From Bacillus yapensis (GTDB lineage Bacteria > Bacillota > Bacilli > Bacillales > Cytobacillaceae), in assembly GCF_005280205.1 (NCBI RefSeq), contig NZ_SUND01000007.1, positions 1 to 64,000 on the forward strand: 64,000 nt of DNA. The letters run 5' to 3'. Below, in pieces: positions 18,601-27,028 of this stretch. The notes beneath the pieces were generated by a model. It was not told where the DNA came from. It made no database searches and saw only the letters and a program-made list of their open reading frames with translations. Position 1 is the first letter of the stretch. The number at the start of each line of letters is the position of its first letter. Both the position numbers and the translations under genes were made by a program.

Positions 18601-19707
18601 TTATAGTAAAGCATCCGCTTCGACAATTTCAACAGTTAAATGCTCCTTAGATGCTAAGTCGATTTCATATGGTTGTACATCTTGATTTTCTTCATCCTTA
18701 TAGATACGAACGGTTGGACGACCTACGGCAGAAAAATTATAATTCGAAACAATTCCCGTTCTTCCATCATTCAAGGTTACCGTAAGACCTGGTGGATAAA
18801 TAGCAATTGCACTCTTAAACAGCTCCACCTGTCTTTGCTCAAAAGCCGTTCCGATTCCGCCATATAAAACTTCCATTCCGATATGAGGTAACATTGGAGG
18901 ACGATACGCACGATGACTTGTCACCGCATCGAAAACATCTGCCACACTAATAATCTTGGCATACTTATGAATCTCTTCTTCCTTCAAACCTCGAGGATAA
19001 CCAGTACCATCTACTTTTTCATGATGCTGTAAGGCACAATGAGCCACTGGAATTGGGATCTCATGAATCTTCTTTAATGTTTCAAACCCAAGCTCACAAT
19101 GAGACTTCACCAGTTCAAATTCGTTCTCCGATAGCTTTCCTGGCTTATTTAATACCTCTTTAGGAATATACATTTTCCCAAGATCATGAAGCATTGCACC
19201 AAGGCCAATCTCTTCAATATTCTTAATCGGCAAACCATTCTCTATAGCAAGCTGACAGGCATAAATCGAAACGTTCAGGCTATGATTATAGACATCATCC
19301 TCATGAACCTTTGTCGTCGCCAACAGATTTAAGGCTGCTCCATTTGCATTTAAGCTCTCCAGAATATCCTTAAAGACCTTTTGCATACTACGAACCACGC
19401 GACCCGTCTTCATAATACCTTGAAGATTCGTCTTGTTTTTATGTAAATCAACAAGGGAATCCAACCCTTCCTTGATCGCAGCTGCTGCCTCAGCACGTAG
19501 TTCGTTTGGAATGGATTCGACAATTTCAATTCCCTCAGATACCTCATCATCTATATAAACAGCAAAAATATTCAATTGTTTCAGTCTATTAATTAGACTA
19601 TCTGTTAAGTATGTACCTTGTGCCAGCAGAACCGTTCCGTTGTCCTGGTAAATCGACCTACTTAACTGCGTTCCAGCTTGACAATGTTCTAACTTCACTA
19701 AACGCAT
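18601..19707 (-). CDS. HD-GYP domain protein (putative cyclic-di-GMP phosphodiesterase)
   Basis: A 368-residue protein. An N-terminal part of about 100 residues of the DUF3391 kind precedes an HD-GYP domain with HDLGK (metal-binding HD, about residue 170) and HHEKVDGTGYP (the GYP motif, about residue 228). Both signatures are intact, so hydrolysis of cyclic-di-GMP is expected. It lies immediately downstream of a GGDEF-EAL gene on the same strand, separated by a terminator. Confidence 0.88.
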   Translation of the reverse strand: MRLVKLEHCQAGTQLSRSIYQDNGTVLLAQGTYLTDSLINRLKQLNIFAVYIDDEVSEGIEIVESIPNELRAEAAAAIKEGLDSLVDLHKNKTNLQGIMKTGRVVRSMQKVFKDILESLNANGAALNLLATTKVHEDDVYNHSLNVSIYACQLAIENGLPIKNIEEIGLGAMLHDLGKMYIPKEVLNKPGKLSENEFELVKSHCELGFETLKKIHEIPIPVAHCALQHHEKVDGTGYPRGLKEEEIHKYAKIISVADVFDAVTSHRAYRPPMLPHIGMEVLYGGIGTAFEQRQVELFKSAIAIYPPGLTVTLNDGRTGIVSNYNFSAVGRPTVRIYKDEENQDVQPYEIDLASKEHLTVEIVEADALL

Positions 19708-19783
19708 TTTCCCTCTACTCTCCGCTTCTTGTCGAAATATGTCTATATAGACAAATCATACTACATTATTCCTATAAAAAATA

Positions 19784-19811
19784 GCCCAACTCCCAAATAT
19801 GGGAATTGAGC
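19784..19811 (-). terminator. Terminator of the GGDEF-EAL gene
   Basis: GCCCAACTCCC pairs with GGGAATTGAGC (two mismatches) around AAATAT; a T-run follows on the minus strand. Confidence 0.7.
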
Positions 19812-19817
19812 ACTAGT

Positions 19818-22391
19818 CTATATGACTTGCAATAACTTAATTAACTCATCTTTCGGAACAGGTGGGCTATACAAATAGCCTTGAATTTCATCACAGCCCA
19901 TTTCAATTAATAACGCATTTTCCATTGCCGTCTCTACCCCTTCAGCAACTACATTAAGCTGTAATCCATGAGCAAAATCTAGGATTGATTGGACAAGGAG
20001 TACTTGTTTCTCATTTTCATTTATATCTTTAATAAATTGCCGGTCAATTTTAATTTCATCAATCGGTAACTGCAATAACTGATATAAAGAGGAATATCCT
20101 TTCCCAAAGTCATCAATAGAGATTTGAACCCCCATCTCTTTTAAGCGACCAATAACTTCGGCTACATGTTCTGGATTTCGAATAAACACACTTTCGGTAA
20201 TCTCAATCTTTAAATATTTTGGTGCCAATCCCGATTCTTGTAATGCTTTATCTACCATTGTCACAATGTTGTCCTGTTGAAAATGCTTGGCTGATAGATT
20301 CACAGAAATCGGAATAAATAACCGTTCCTCATCCTGCCATTGTTTATTTTGCTTACATGCTTGAACAAGAGACCATTCATCAATTTGAAAAATAAGCCCC
20401 ATTTCCTCTGCAATCGGGATAAAACGTCCTGGGGAAATGAACCCTAAGTCTGGATCATTCCAACGTAATAGAGCTTCCACACTCGTTACTTTTCCCAACA
20501 GGGTTTTCGGCTGATAATATTGTTCAAAGCCTCCCCGATCAACATTCGCTCGTAAAGCATTTTCGATAATAAGGCTTTCTTGAAACTTATTTCGCATCGA
20601 CTCGTTAAAAAATTGGACCGTGTTTCCCCCAGTTTCCTTTGATATGTACATGGCGATGTCTGCAAATTTCACGAGCGTATTTAAATCCTCTCCATCATCA
20701 GGATACATACTAACTCCAACACTAGCCGTAATATATAGGGCTTGTCCATGAATTTCAAAATATGTGGAGAATTCATTCAAAATGAGATCGAGTGTTTGCT
20801 GAACCTCTTCTTTTTGCTCCAATCGGTGAACGATAACAAATTCATCCCCACCTAATCGGAATACTTCGCGATCTTCATTTTTTATAACCTTCAATTTATT
20901 TGCAGCCATTTGCAGTAAAGTATCCCCAGCATCATGACCAAGTGTATCGTTGATTTGTTTAAACTGATTTAAGTCGATAAAAATAATTGCCATCTTCTTA
21001 TCTGTTTCTTTACCAATCCACTGACTCACATACTGTTGAAAGTAATGACGATTCGGCAATGACGTTAAACCATCGTAAAAAGCCAGTCGGTGTAATTGCT
21101 CCTCAGACTCCTTCAACATTTCTGTCTGTTCACTCAAAATGGCATTCATTTCACTACTTTCCTGAAAAAGCTCCGATAGCTTATCTGCCATTTTTCGCAG
21201 GTTATTCCCAAGCACTTTAAGCTCATAAATGGAGCTCTGCGGCCATTCGATATTTTCAAACTTACGAAGCTTTCGCGGTAGACCTGTCGTCACCAGCGCA
21301 AGCTGCGTCAGATTGTTCGTTAGACTACGATTGACAAACAATAAGAGAAGAAGCATACAAGAAATCATTAATACTAAATACTTCAACTGTTCGATCGAAA
21401 GCTTAAAGATTTCTTTCTGATAGTTCGAAATCGGATATTGAAAAAGAATTGTCATCGAGTCCATCTCTTTTACAAAAAAATACTGACCCTCTGACCATTT
21501 ATGTATCGGTTCTATATGTTCCTGCTCTCGCGGCAAAGCCTCATAAAAATCATCCGAGATTTCTCGTACGGAATACTTCTGCTCCATCTCACCTATCTCA
21601 TCTAGTCCATTTGAACTCGTAGAAACGAATTCTTTACCATTCATTTCAATGAGAACATCATAATTATCAGATTTAATGCGCCAAGCAATATCTTCTAGTA
21701 CAGAAGGCGTTTCCATTTCTTTTGCATCTAAAGCAAGAATTTCTTTTTCCATGCGTGCTGTACTATTTTTCGCATCCACAACCAAATCTGTAGATATTGA
21801 ATCGTACGTATTAAAAGTATTCGTCACAACGTTAATAAAGAAAGGAACAAGAATGGAAAATAAGGTGATATGGGATAAGAACTGATGAATCGAAACATGA
21901 TTTTTATTTACTCTATTATTTTTCAATAGTTTATAAAAAGGAAAGTAGGCTAATAGCATGTCTGCAATTAAAGCATTAAATACGCCATTTATAATATCTT
22001 TGCACACTTGAAAAAATAGACCGTAATCCGCAAGTGTTGTCTTGTTGAAATAATATAGAAGAAATCCCCCGATTAAAAGCCAAAACAAAGCATCCACATA
22101 AAATAACTTGGCTCGCTTTCCTTTTAAGAAAAAGAGTCCTACAAAGGTAACTTCTAAAACGAAAATGGAGCCATAGGCAAGATTAGTAAATTCCCATGGA
22201 ACAAAAAATAACGCTAATAGGCCAGAAATAATTGCAGCCGGCCATCCGAATATACGAAGGATGAGAAACAAAAAAATACTCGAAAAAGTAAAAGTAATTC
22301 CATATAAAATGGTGAGCTGAAATTCTGTGGCTAGAAAGACGAGCCCGATAAGAACAAGGAAAAGCATAATATCCCTTTTATGTTTAATCAT
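19818..22391 (-). CDS. Membrane GGDEF-EAL cyclic-di-GMP protein
   Basis: An 857-residue protein. Residues 1-190 contain about six hydrophobic segments; residues 195-340 look extracytoplasmic; another helix follows near 341-360. The GGDEF domain (about 435-600) has an intact GGDEF motif (RLGGDEFVIV), but the usual RxxD inhibitory site five residues upstream is not present. The EAL domain (about 615-857) keeps EALLRW, the DDFGKGYSSL loop, KIDRQFI and AEGVE, so phosphodiesterase activity is likely. Whether the cyclase is also active is open. GGAGATG precedes the ATG. The stimulus is unknown. Confidence 0.9.
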   Translation of the reverse strand: MIKHKRDIMLFLVLIGLVFLATEFQLTILYGITFTFSSIFLFLILRIFGWPAAIISGLLALFFVPWEFTNLAYGSIFVLEVTFVGLFFLKGKRAKLFYVDALFWLLIGGFLLYYFNKTTLADYGLFFQVCKDIINGVFNALIADMLLAYFPFYKLLKNNRVNKNHVSIHQFLSHITLFSILVPFFINVVTNTFNTYDSISTDLVVDAKNSTARMEKEILALDAKEMETPSVLEDIAWRIKSDNYDVLIEMNGKEFVSTSSNGLDEIGEMEQKYSVREISDDFYEALPREQEHIEPIHKWSEGQYFFVKEMDSMTILFQYPISNYQKEIFKLSIEQLKYLVLMISCMLLLLLFVNRSLTNNLTQLALVTTGLPRKLRKFENIEWPQSSIYELKVLGNNLRKMADKLSELFQESSEMNAILSEQTEMLKESEEQLHRLAFYDGLTSLPNRHYFQQYVSQWIGKETDKKMAIIFIDLNQFKQINDTLGHDAGDTLLQMAANKLKVIKNEDREVFRLGGDEFVIVHRLEQKEEVQQTLDLILNEFSTYFEIHGQALYITASVGVSMYPDDGEDLNTLVKFADIAMYISKETGGNTVQFFNESMRNKFQESLIIENALRANVDRGGFEQYYQPKTLLGKVTSVEALLRWNDPDLGFISPGRFIPIAEEMGLIFQIDEWSLVQACKQNKQWQDEERLFIPISVNLSAKHFQQDNIVTMVDKALQESGLAPKYLKIEITESVFIRNPEHVAEVIGRLKEMGVQISIDDFGKGYSSLYQLLQLPIDEIKIDRQFIKDINENEKQVLLVQSILDFAHGLQLNVVAEGVETAMENALLIEMGCDEIQGYLYSPPVPKDELIKLLQVI

Positions 22392-22538
22392 TGAGCATCT
22401 CCTATTTCATAACTCTAAGCTGATGTCGAATTATAATCTAATATTTCGAATTTAATTAATAATATCATAATATTGGAAAATTTAATATTCTTTCTGTATC
22501 TTTTTACCTATATGAAAAACTCGATTCAGATCAAAAAA

Positions 22539-22574
22539 ACGAAATAAACGAGACAATGCTTCCGCTTATTTCGG
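22539..22574 (-). terminator. Terminator of the PAP2 phosphatase gene
   Basis: CGAAATAAaCG pairs with CGcTTATTTCG; a T-run follows on the minus strand. Part of the stem resembles the repeat unit at 9805-9816. Confidence 0.75.
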
Positions 22575-22586
22575 CTTCATTATTTT

Positions 22587-23150
22587 TCATATTTCTTTAC
22601 TAATATGAGAAGTGTCATGTCCAAACCATTTCTTCATTATATCCAATTTAGGAACCAGTCGGAATACCAAGAATACCGAAACAAGGCTCAGTAATGCACC
22701 CATACCAACATCACCAGGATAATGCACCCCGACTCCAATACGTGAAATTCCCACGAGGACTGCTAACAGGACCCATAATAAGTGCCAGCCTCTTTTAAAT
22801 AGCCAAAATGATAGGCAGAAAGCAAACACGATGATGGTATGATCACTAGGAAAGGAATTCCCTACTGCTTTCTCTACCAACTGGTTCACTTCGGGAAGTT
22901 CTGCGAATGGCTGATTATTCGAATGCAGCTGTCTCGCGATCATAGCCAATATTTCTGCGACGGCAACAGATACGACCGAACAAAGAACCATTAGTCTGTT
23001 CATTTGACTCTTTTTAAACAAAAAGTAGAGTGCAGCAATAATGACAAAATATATTGTATACTTCGCAAAGAAAACAAAGAATGGATTCAAAAACTCGTAT
23101 TCTTTTCCTAGATCATTAATTATTCGAAACAGTTCTATATTTATCTCCAT
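22587..23150 (-). CDS. PAP2-family undecaprenyl-diphosphatase (BcrC-like)
   Basis: A 187-residue, multi-spanning phosphatase that would recycle undecaprenyl pyrophosphate to the monophosphate carrier lipid and give some bacitracin tolerance. Motif 2 is SFPSDHT and motif 3 is SRIGVGVHYPGD, both intact. In motif 1 the usual Arg-Pro is replaced by Gln-Pro (HSNNQPF), as I believe occurs in a subgroup of Bacillus homologues. The ATG at 23150 matches the family N-terminus (MEINIELF), and AAGGTGGG lies upstream. The open frame extends 41 codons further but lacks homology to the family there. Confidence 0.8.
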   Translation of the reverse strand: MEINIELFRIINDLGKEYEFLNPFFVFFAKYTIYFVIIAALYFLFKKSQMNRLMVLCSVVSVAVAEILAMIARQLHSNNQPFAELPEVNQLVEKAVGNSFPSDHTIIVFAFCLSFWLFKRGWHLLWVLLAVLVGISRIGVGVHYPGDVGMGALLSLVSVFLVFRLVPKLDIMKKWFGHDTSHISKEI

Positions 23151-23299
23151 ATTATGATTTTCCCACCTTATAAATAATCCATATTTTACCGCAAAATCAA
23201 GGAACTTAAAAGAGGAAATCATTTTAGGATGAAACTTAAATTTTTGTGAAATCTTAAGGAATAGGTTTCGCAAAAATCCTCTTAAAAGGAGCAGTTAAT

Positions 23300-24067
23300 A
23301 TGAAAATTCTCCTACTTACTGTACTGATTACTTTTTCATTTTTTTCACATGTAACGCTTGCGAACATGGAGCAACCAATCGAGAGAGAATTAGCCATTGT
23401 TATTGATGATTTCGGAAATAATATGGAAGGCACTGAAGAAATGCTCGAGCTTCCGGTCCCTCTTACGGTTGCCATTATGCCTTTCATGCCTACGACTGAA
23501 AGTGATGCCAAGCTAGCTCATGCAAAAGGACACGAAGTTATTGTCCACCTGCCCATGGAGCCGAAAAAAGGAAAGAAGAGCTGGTTAGGTCCAGGATCGA
23601 TTACAACGGATTTGAGTGATAAAGAAATTCGCAAAAGAGTCGAAGCAGCGATTAAGAGTGTGCCCTTCGCTATTGGAATGAACCACCATATGGGCTCAAA
23701 GGCTACTGAGGATGAAAGAGTGATGCGAATTATTTTAGAGGTGTGTAAAGAAAACAATCTCTATTATCTTGATAGTAAAACTGCACCCAATAGTGTCATC
23801 CCCAAACTAGCAGAGGAATTATCTGTACCTTACTTAGAAAACGATATGTTTTTTGACCATATTTATTCAGAAAGGCATATTTACAAACAGGCATCAAAGC
23901 TAGCGGAGCGACTCGACCATCGAACAAAATTTATCGCAATCGGTCATGTTGGCATAACGGGCGACAGAGTCGTTAGTGCCTTAAAAGCCTACCTCCCTGA
24001 ATATGAGAAGCACGCAAAAATAGTTCCATTATCAGCATTACTCCCACCGATGATCCCATCTTTTTAA
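23300..24067 (+). CDS. Divergent polysaccharide deacetylase family protein
   Basis: A 255-residue exported protein: signal peptide (residues 1-21, ending near VTLAN), then a divergent deacetylase domain of the DUF610/YibQ kind with AIVIDDFGNN, VAIMPF, HLPMEP and GMNHHMGS segments. The fold is that of NodB deacetylases, but the substrate of this branch is not established. AAAGGAGC lies before the ATG. It is divergent from the PAP2 phosphatase, with 149 bases between the start codons. Confidence 0.83.
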   Translation: MKILLLTVLITFSFFSHVTLANMEQPIERELAIVIDDFGNNMEGTEEMLELPVPLTVAIMPFMPTTESDAKLAHAKGHEVIVHLPMEPKKGKKSWLGPGSITTDLSDKEIRKRVEAAIKSVPFAIGMNHHMGSKATEDERVMRIILEVCKENNLYYLDSKTAPNSVIPKLAEELSVPYLENDMFFDHIYSERHIYKQASKLAERLDHRTKFIAIGHVGITGDRVVSALKAYLPEYEKHAKIVPLSALLPPMIPSF

Positions 24068-24070
24068 ATG

Positions 24071-24109
24071 GAAACTCCCTATAGGCACGAGCGCCTATAG
24101 GGAGTTTTC
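24071..24109. terminator. Strong bidirectional terminator
   Basis: AAACTCCCTATAGGC pairs perfectly with GCCTATAGGGAGTTT around ACGAGC, between two converging genes. Confidence 0.92.
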
Positions 24110-24115
24110 AAAATC

Positions 24116-24895
24116 TTATAGTAAGCCAACCATTTTTAAACCGTGAAGAATCCCGTCTTCTTCAACTGATTTTGTTACATATTTTGCGACAGCTTTAATC
24201 TCTTCTTCGCCATTCCCCATCGCTACGCTGTTATGAACATGGGTCAGCATTTCCCTATCATTTAATCCGTCACCAAAAGCATATATACGTTCTTTCGGAA
24301 AGCCAAGCTTTTCAACAATTTTCTCAATTCCCTTTAATTTAGAGCCACCTCTTGGAAGGATATCAACGGAAACTGGATGCCAGCGGACAAAATCAAAGTC
24401 CTTGTAGACAGCTTCGTACTGCGTCTCTTCACCTTCTGGACAGAATAGAAGGGATTGAAGAATATCCCGTTCCTTATAATAATTGGGGTCATGTGTAGGG
24501 AATTTTTCTACTTTTAACGTACTAATACTTTCTTTTATGTAATCATGGTCAGGCACATTGGCCTTCATATCCTCGTGGTCCATATACACAATTGGATGCT
24601 CATTTTCTAGGGCAGCCTCAGTTAATTTTACAAGGGAAGTAGTGATTAGTGGATTCTTGTATATGACTTCTCCATTTAACACAACATATTGGCCGTTGTA
24701 GCTGACAAATGTGTTAATATCTAATTCTTTTCGTAAATCTTCATACATAAATGGAGCTCGACCTGTGGCAATTGCAACTTCATGTCCTTTTTCTTTTAAA
24801 GCAAAAATGGCTTCTTTTGTAGAAGCTGGCATTTCCTTATCATGGTTTAGCAATGTTCCATCTATATCAAAAAATATTACACTTTTCTCAGTCAT
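24116..24895 (-). CDS. Cof-type HAD-IIB phosphatase (YkrA-like)
   Basis: A 259-residue haloacid-dehalogenase phosphatase. Motif I is FFDIDGTLL (nucleophile Asp about residue 10), motif II ATGR, the motif III lysine in GGSKLKGI, and motif IV AFGDGLNDREML; the C2-type cap lies between. The sequence resembles B. subtilis YkrA, which (from memory) lies beside rnjA in that species; here an RNase J gene is also the next upstream gene. Such enzymes dephosphorylate sugar phosphates, flavin or PLP; substrate unassigned. Confidence 0.85.
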   Translation of the reverse strand: MTEKSVIFFDIDGTLLNHDKEMPASTKEAIFALKEKGHEVAIATGRAPFMYEDLRKELDINTFVSYNGQYVVLNGEVIYKNPLITTSLVKLTEAALENEHPIVYMDHEDMKANVPDHDYIKESISTLKVEKFPTHDPNYYKERDILQSLLFCPEGEETQYEAVYKDFDFVRWHPVSVDILPRGGSKLKGIEKIVEKLGFPKERIYAFGDGLNDREMLTHVHNSVAMGNGEEEIKAVAKYVTKSVEEDGILHGLKMVGLL

Positions 24896-25033
24896 ATCGA
24901 TACCAACTTTCTATGATGAAGTGATGTGATGTGTTTGTTTAGCGCTTTAACTCTTAAAAACAATACATTACTATGGTATCTCAACTTCCATATGTTTGCA
25001 ACGGAGACTATTTACTTCCTTCTGTATGACAAC

Positions 25034-25060
25034 AAAAAAAGACCTAGGAGGTCCTTTTTA
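25034..25060. terminator. Hairpin with A and T tracts
   Basis: GACC pairs with GGTC around TAGGA, flanked by seven A and five T. It could terminate transcription on either strand; on the minus strand it lies between the RNase J gene and the HAD gene. Confidence 0.5.
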
Positions 25061-25090
25061 TTAGAGTTATTAAGAAACGGCTCACTTGAT

Positions 25091-25217
25091 GTTGATTTCC
25101 GCTCCAGGCACTTGCTTTCCGGGGGGCGGGCGATGAGCCTCCTCGTCGCAAGCTCCTGCGGGGTCTCATCTGTCCCGCAGATCCCCCAGGAGTCAAGCGC
25201 CTTCCACTCCAATCAAC
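25091..25217. repeat. Palindromic interspersed element (Bacillus-type)
   Basis: This is the GC-rich core of the 408-base gene-free stretch 24896-25303. It begins with GTTGATTTCCGCTCCAGGCA and ends with the inverted counterpart GGAGTC..GCGCCTTCC..CCAATCAAC. Internal pairings include GATGAG (25132) with CTCATC (25165) and TGCGGG with CCCGCA. I recognise the pattern as a repeat scattered through many Bacillus intergenic regions. It does not encode a protein that I would support. The rest of the gap holds only the hairpin at 25034 and AT-rich sequence. Confidence 0.75.
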
Positions 25218-25303
25218 TTATGTCTGCTTATATATTTTAGAAAACTTTCACCATATATAAATGAATTAAGAAGCTGATTCTCTTAGTCCCCTTGCATCCT
25301 TGT

Positions 25304-26971
25304 TTAAATTTCAATTATTATCGGCAGGATCATGGGTCTTCTTCTAGTCTTATTGAATAGATATTCTCCAAGTGTTTTCTTTAAGCTTTGTTTGATGACG
25401 CCCCATTGGCCCTTGTTGGAGGATTGTAAGTCGTTGACGGTCTTTTCGATAAGACGATTCATATCTCTCATTAGTTCCTCTGAATCACGCACATACACGA
25501 ATCCACGTGTGATCGTATCAGGTCTAGAAACTAACTTTTTATCTGTCCTACTCATCGTCAACACAATAACGAGCATTCCGTCCTCAGAAAGCTGCTTGCG
25601 GTCACGAAGGACAATTTCGCCAACATCACCAACTCCGATTCCATCCACATATGTATTACCTGCTTGGATTTCTCGAGTTTGACGAGCAATGGAATTTTCA
25701 ATATCAACGATTTCACCATTTTTTATGATAAAAGTATTTTCTTTCTCCACTCCAACAGATTCAGCCAATATACGATGCTGATGAAGCATGCGATATTCTC
25801 CATGAATCGGAATAAAATATTTCGGCTTCATCAAGGTGAGCATCAGCTTTAAATCCTCCTGATAGCCATGTCCTGACACATGCAATCCTTTTCCAGAACC
25901 GTAAAGTACCTTGGCACCCATCGCAAATAGATTATCGATGATTTTAGAAATTCCTTTTTCATTCCCAGGAATTGGACCGGCAGCCAGAATCACCGTATCA
26001 TCGGGTAAAATTTCTACTCCTCGGAAATTCCCAGTCGAGAGACGAGATAAAGCAGCTAATGGTTCTCCTTGACTTCCTGTGCAGAGAATAGCAACTTTTT
26101 CTGGAGGCAACTCATTGATTTCATTTGGCTCAATAATCATTCCTTCTGGCACCTGTAAATATCCTCGTTCAATCGCAACATCAACGACATTGACCATACT
26201 CCGACCTAGCAATGCCAATTTACGACGAGTCTTTTGCGCAGCTTCTACAACTTGCTGAACCCGATTAATATTGGAGGCAAATGTGGAAAGAACCACTTTT
26301 CCTGTCGCCTTGATGAAGGCCTCTAATACTTGTTCGCCGACCATTTGCTCAGAAGGAGTCCCTCCTGGTCGTTCGGCATTCGTGCTTTCTGATAGTAGAA
26401 GTAAAACCCCATCCGTACCAATCTGAGCCATTTTATGAATATCAGAAAACTGTTGATTAACAGGAGTCAAATCAAACTTAAAATCTCCCGTGTGAACAAT
26501 ATTTCCTTGTGGTGTTCGGAACACAATCCCAAGACAGTCGGGAATGCTATGGTTGACTCTGAAAAAATCAATGTCCATTTCTCCAAAAGCCAGCTTCGAA
26601 TTTGAATCTATTTCTATTAATTCGGTATCTCTTAAAAGTTTGTGTTCTTCTAGTTTTAATTCAATTAATCCAAGCGTAAAACGAGTCGCATAAACTGGGA
26701 TATTCAACTTCTTTAATAGATAAGGAATGCCCCCAATATGATCCTCGTGACCGTGGGTTACAATTAGAGCCCGAACCTTCTTTTTATTTTCTTCTAAATA
26801 AGAGATATCAGGAATAATCAAATCAATTCCTAACAAACTTTCATCAGGAAACTTGTTCCCACAATCAATTATGATGATATCGTCTGAGCTTTCAATAACA
26901 TACATGTTTTTTCCTATTTCATGCAAACCACCTAAAGCAAAAACGGATATTACATTTTCTTTTCCACCCAT
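25304..26971 (-). CDS. Ribonuclease J-family paralogue
   Basis: A 555-residue RNase J enzyme (metallo-beta-lactamase plus beta-CASP domains). The catalytic HGHEDHIGG (about residue 76), HSIPD, HTGDFKFD, HVSGHG and PIHGEYRM motifs are all present, as is the PMILPII C-terminus, so it should be active in 5'-3' exo- and endonucleolytic RNA processing. It resembles RnjA more than RnjB but with many substitutions, and the rpoY gene that normally sits with rnjA is absent; it may be a third paralogue. Start at 26971 set by GCAGGAGGG, giving 555 residues, the length I recall for the B. subtilis enzymes. Confidence 0.87.
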   Translation of the reverse strand: MGGKENVISVFALGGLHEIGKNMYVIESSDDIIIIDCGNKFPDESLLGIDLIIPDISYLEENKKKVRALIVTHGHEDHIGGIPYLLKKLNIPVYATRFTLGLIELKLEEHKLLRDTELIEIDSNSKLAFGEMDIDFFRVNHSIPDCLGIVFRTPQGNIVHTGDFKFDLTPVNQQFSDIHKMAQIGTDGVLLLLSESTNAERPGGTPSEQMVGEQVLEAFIKATGKVVLSTFASNINRVQQVVEAAQKTRRKLALLGRSMVNVVDVAIERGYLQVPEGMIIEPNEINELPPEKVAILCTGSQGEPLAALSRLSTGNFRGVEILPDDTVILAAGPIPGNEKGISKIIDNLFAMGAKVLYGSGKGLHVSGHGYQEDLKLMLTLMKPKYFIPIHGEYRMLHQHRILAESVGVEKENTFIIKNGEIVDIENSIARQTREIQAGNTYVDGIGVGDVGEIVLRDRKQLSEDGMLVIVLTMSRTDKKLVSRPDTITRGFVYVRDSEELMRDMNRLIEKTVNDLQSSNKGQWGVIKQSLKKTLGEYLFNKTRRRPMILPIIIEI

Positions 26972-27028
26972 AACGTGCCCTCCTGCTGTGACAATTATGG
27001 ATAGTATATCCAATTTTTATTTATATCA

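Noticed and set aside
24926-25240. Open frames across the palindromic element
   Set aside because: Produced by the GC-rich repeat; start sites are poor and the sequence is non-coding in kind.
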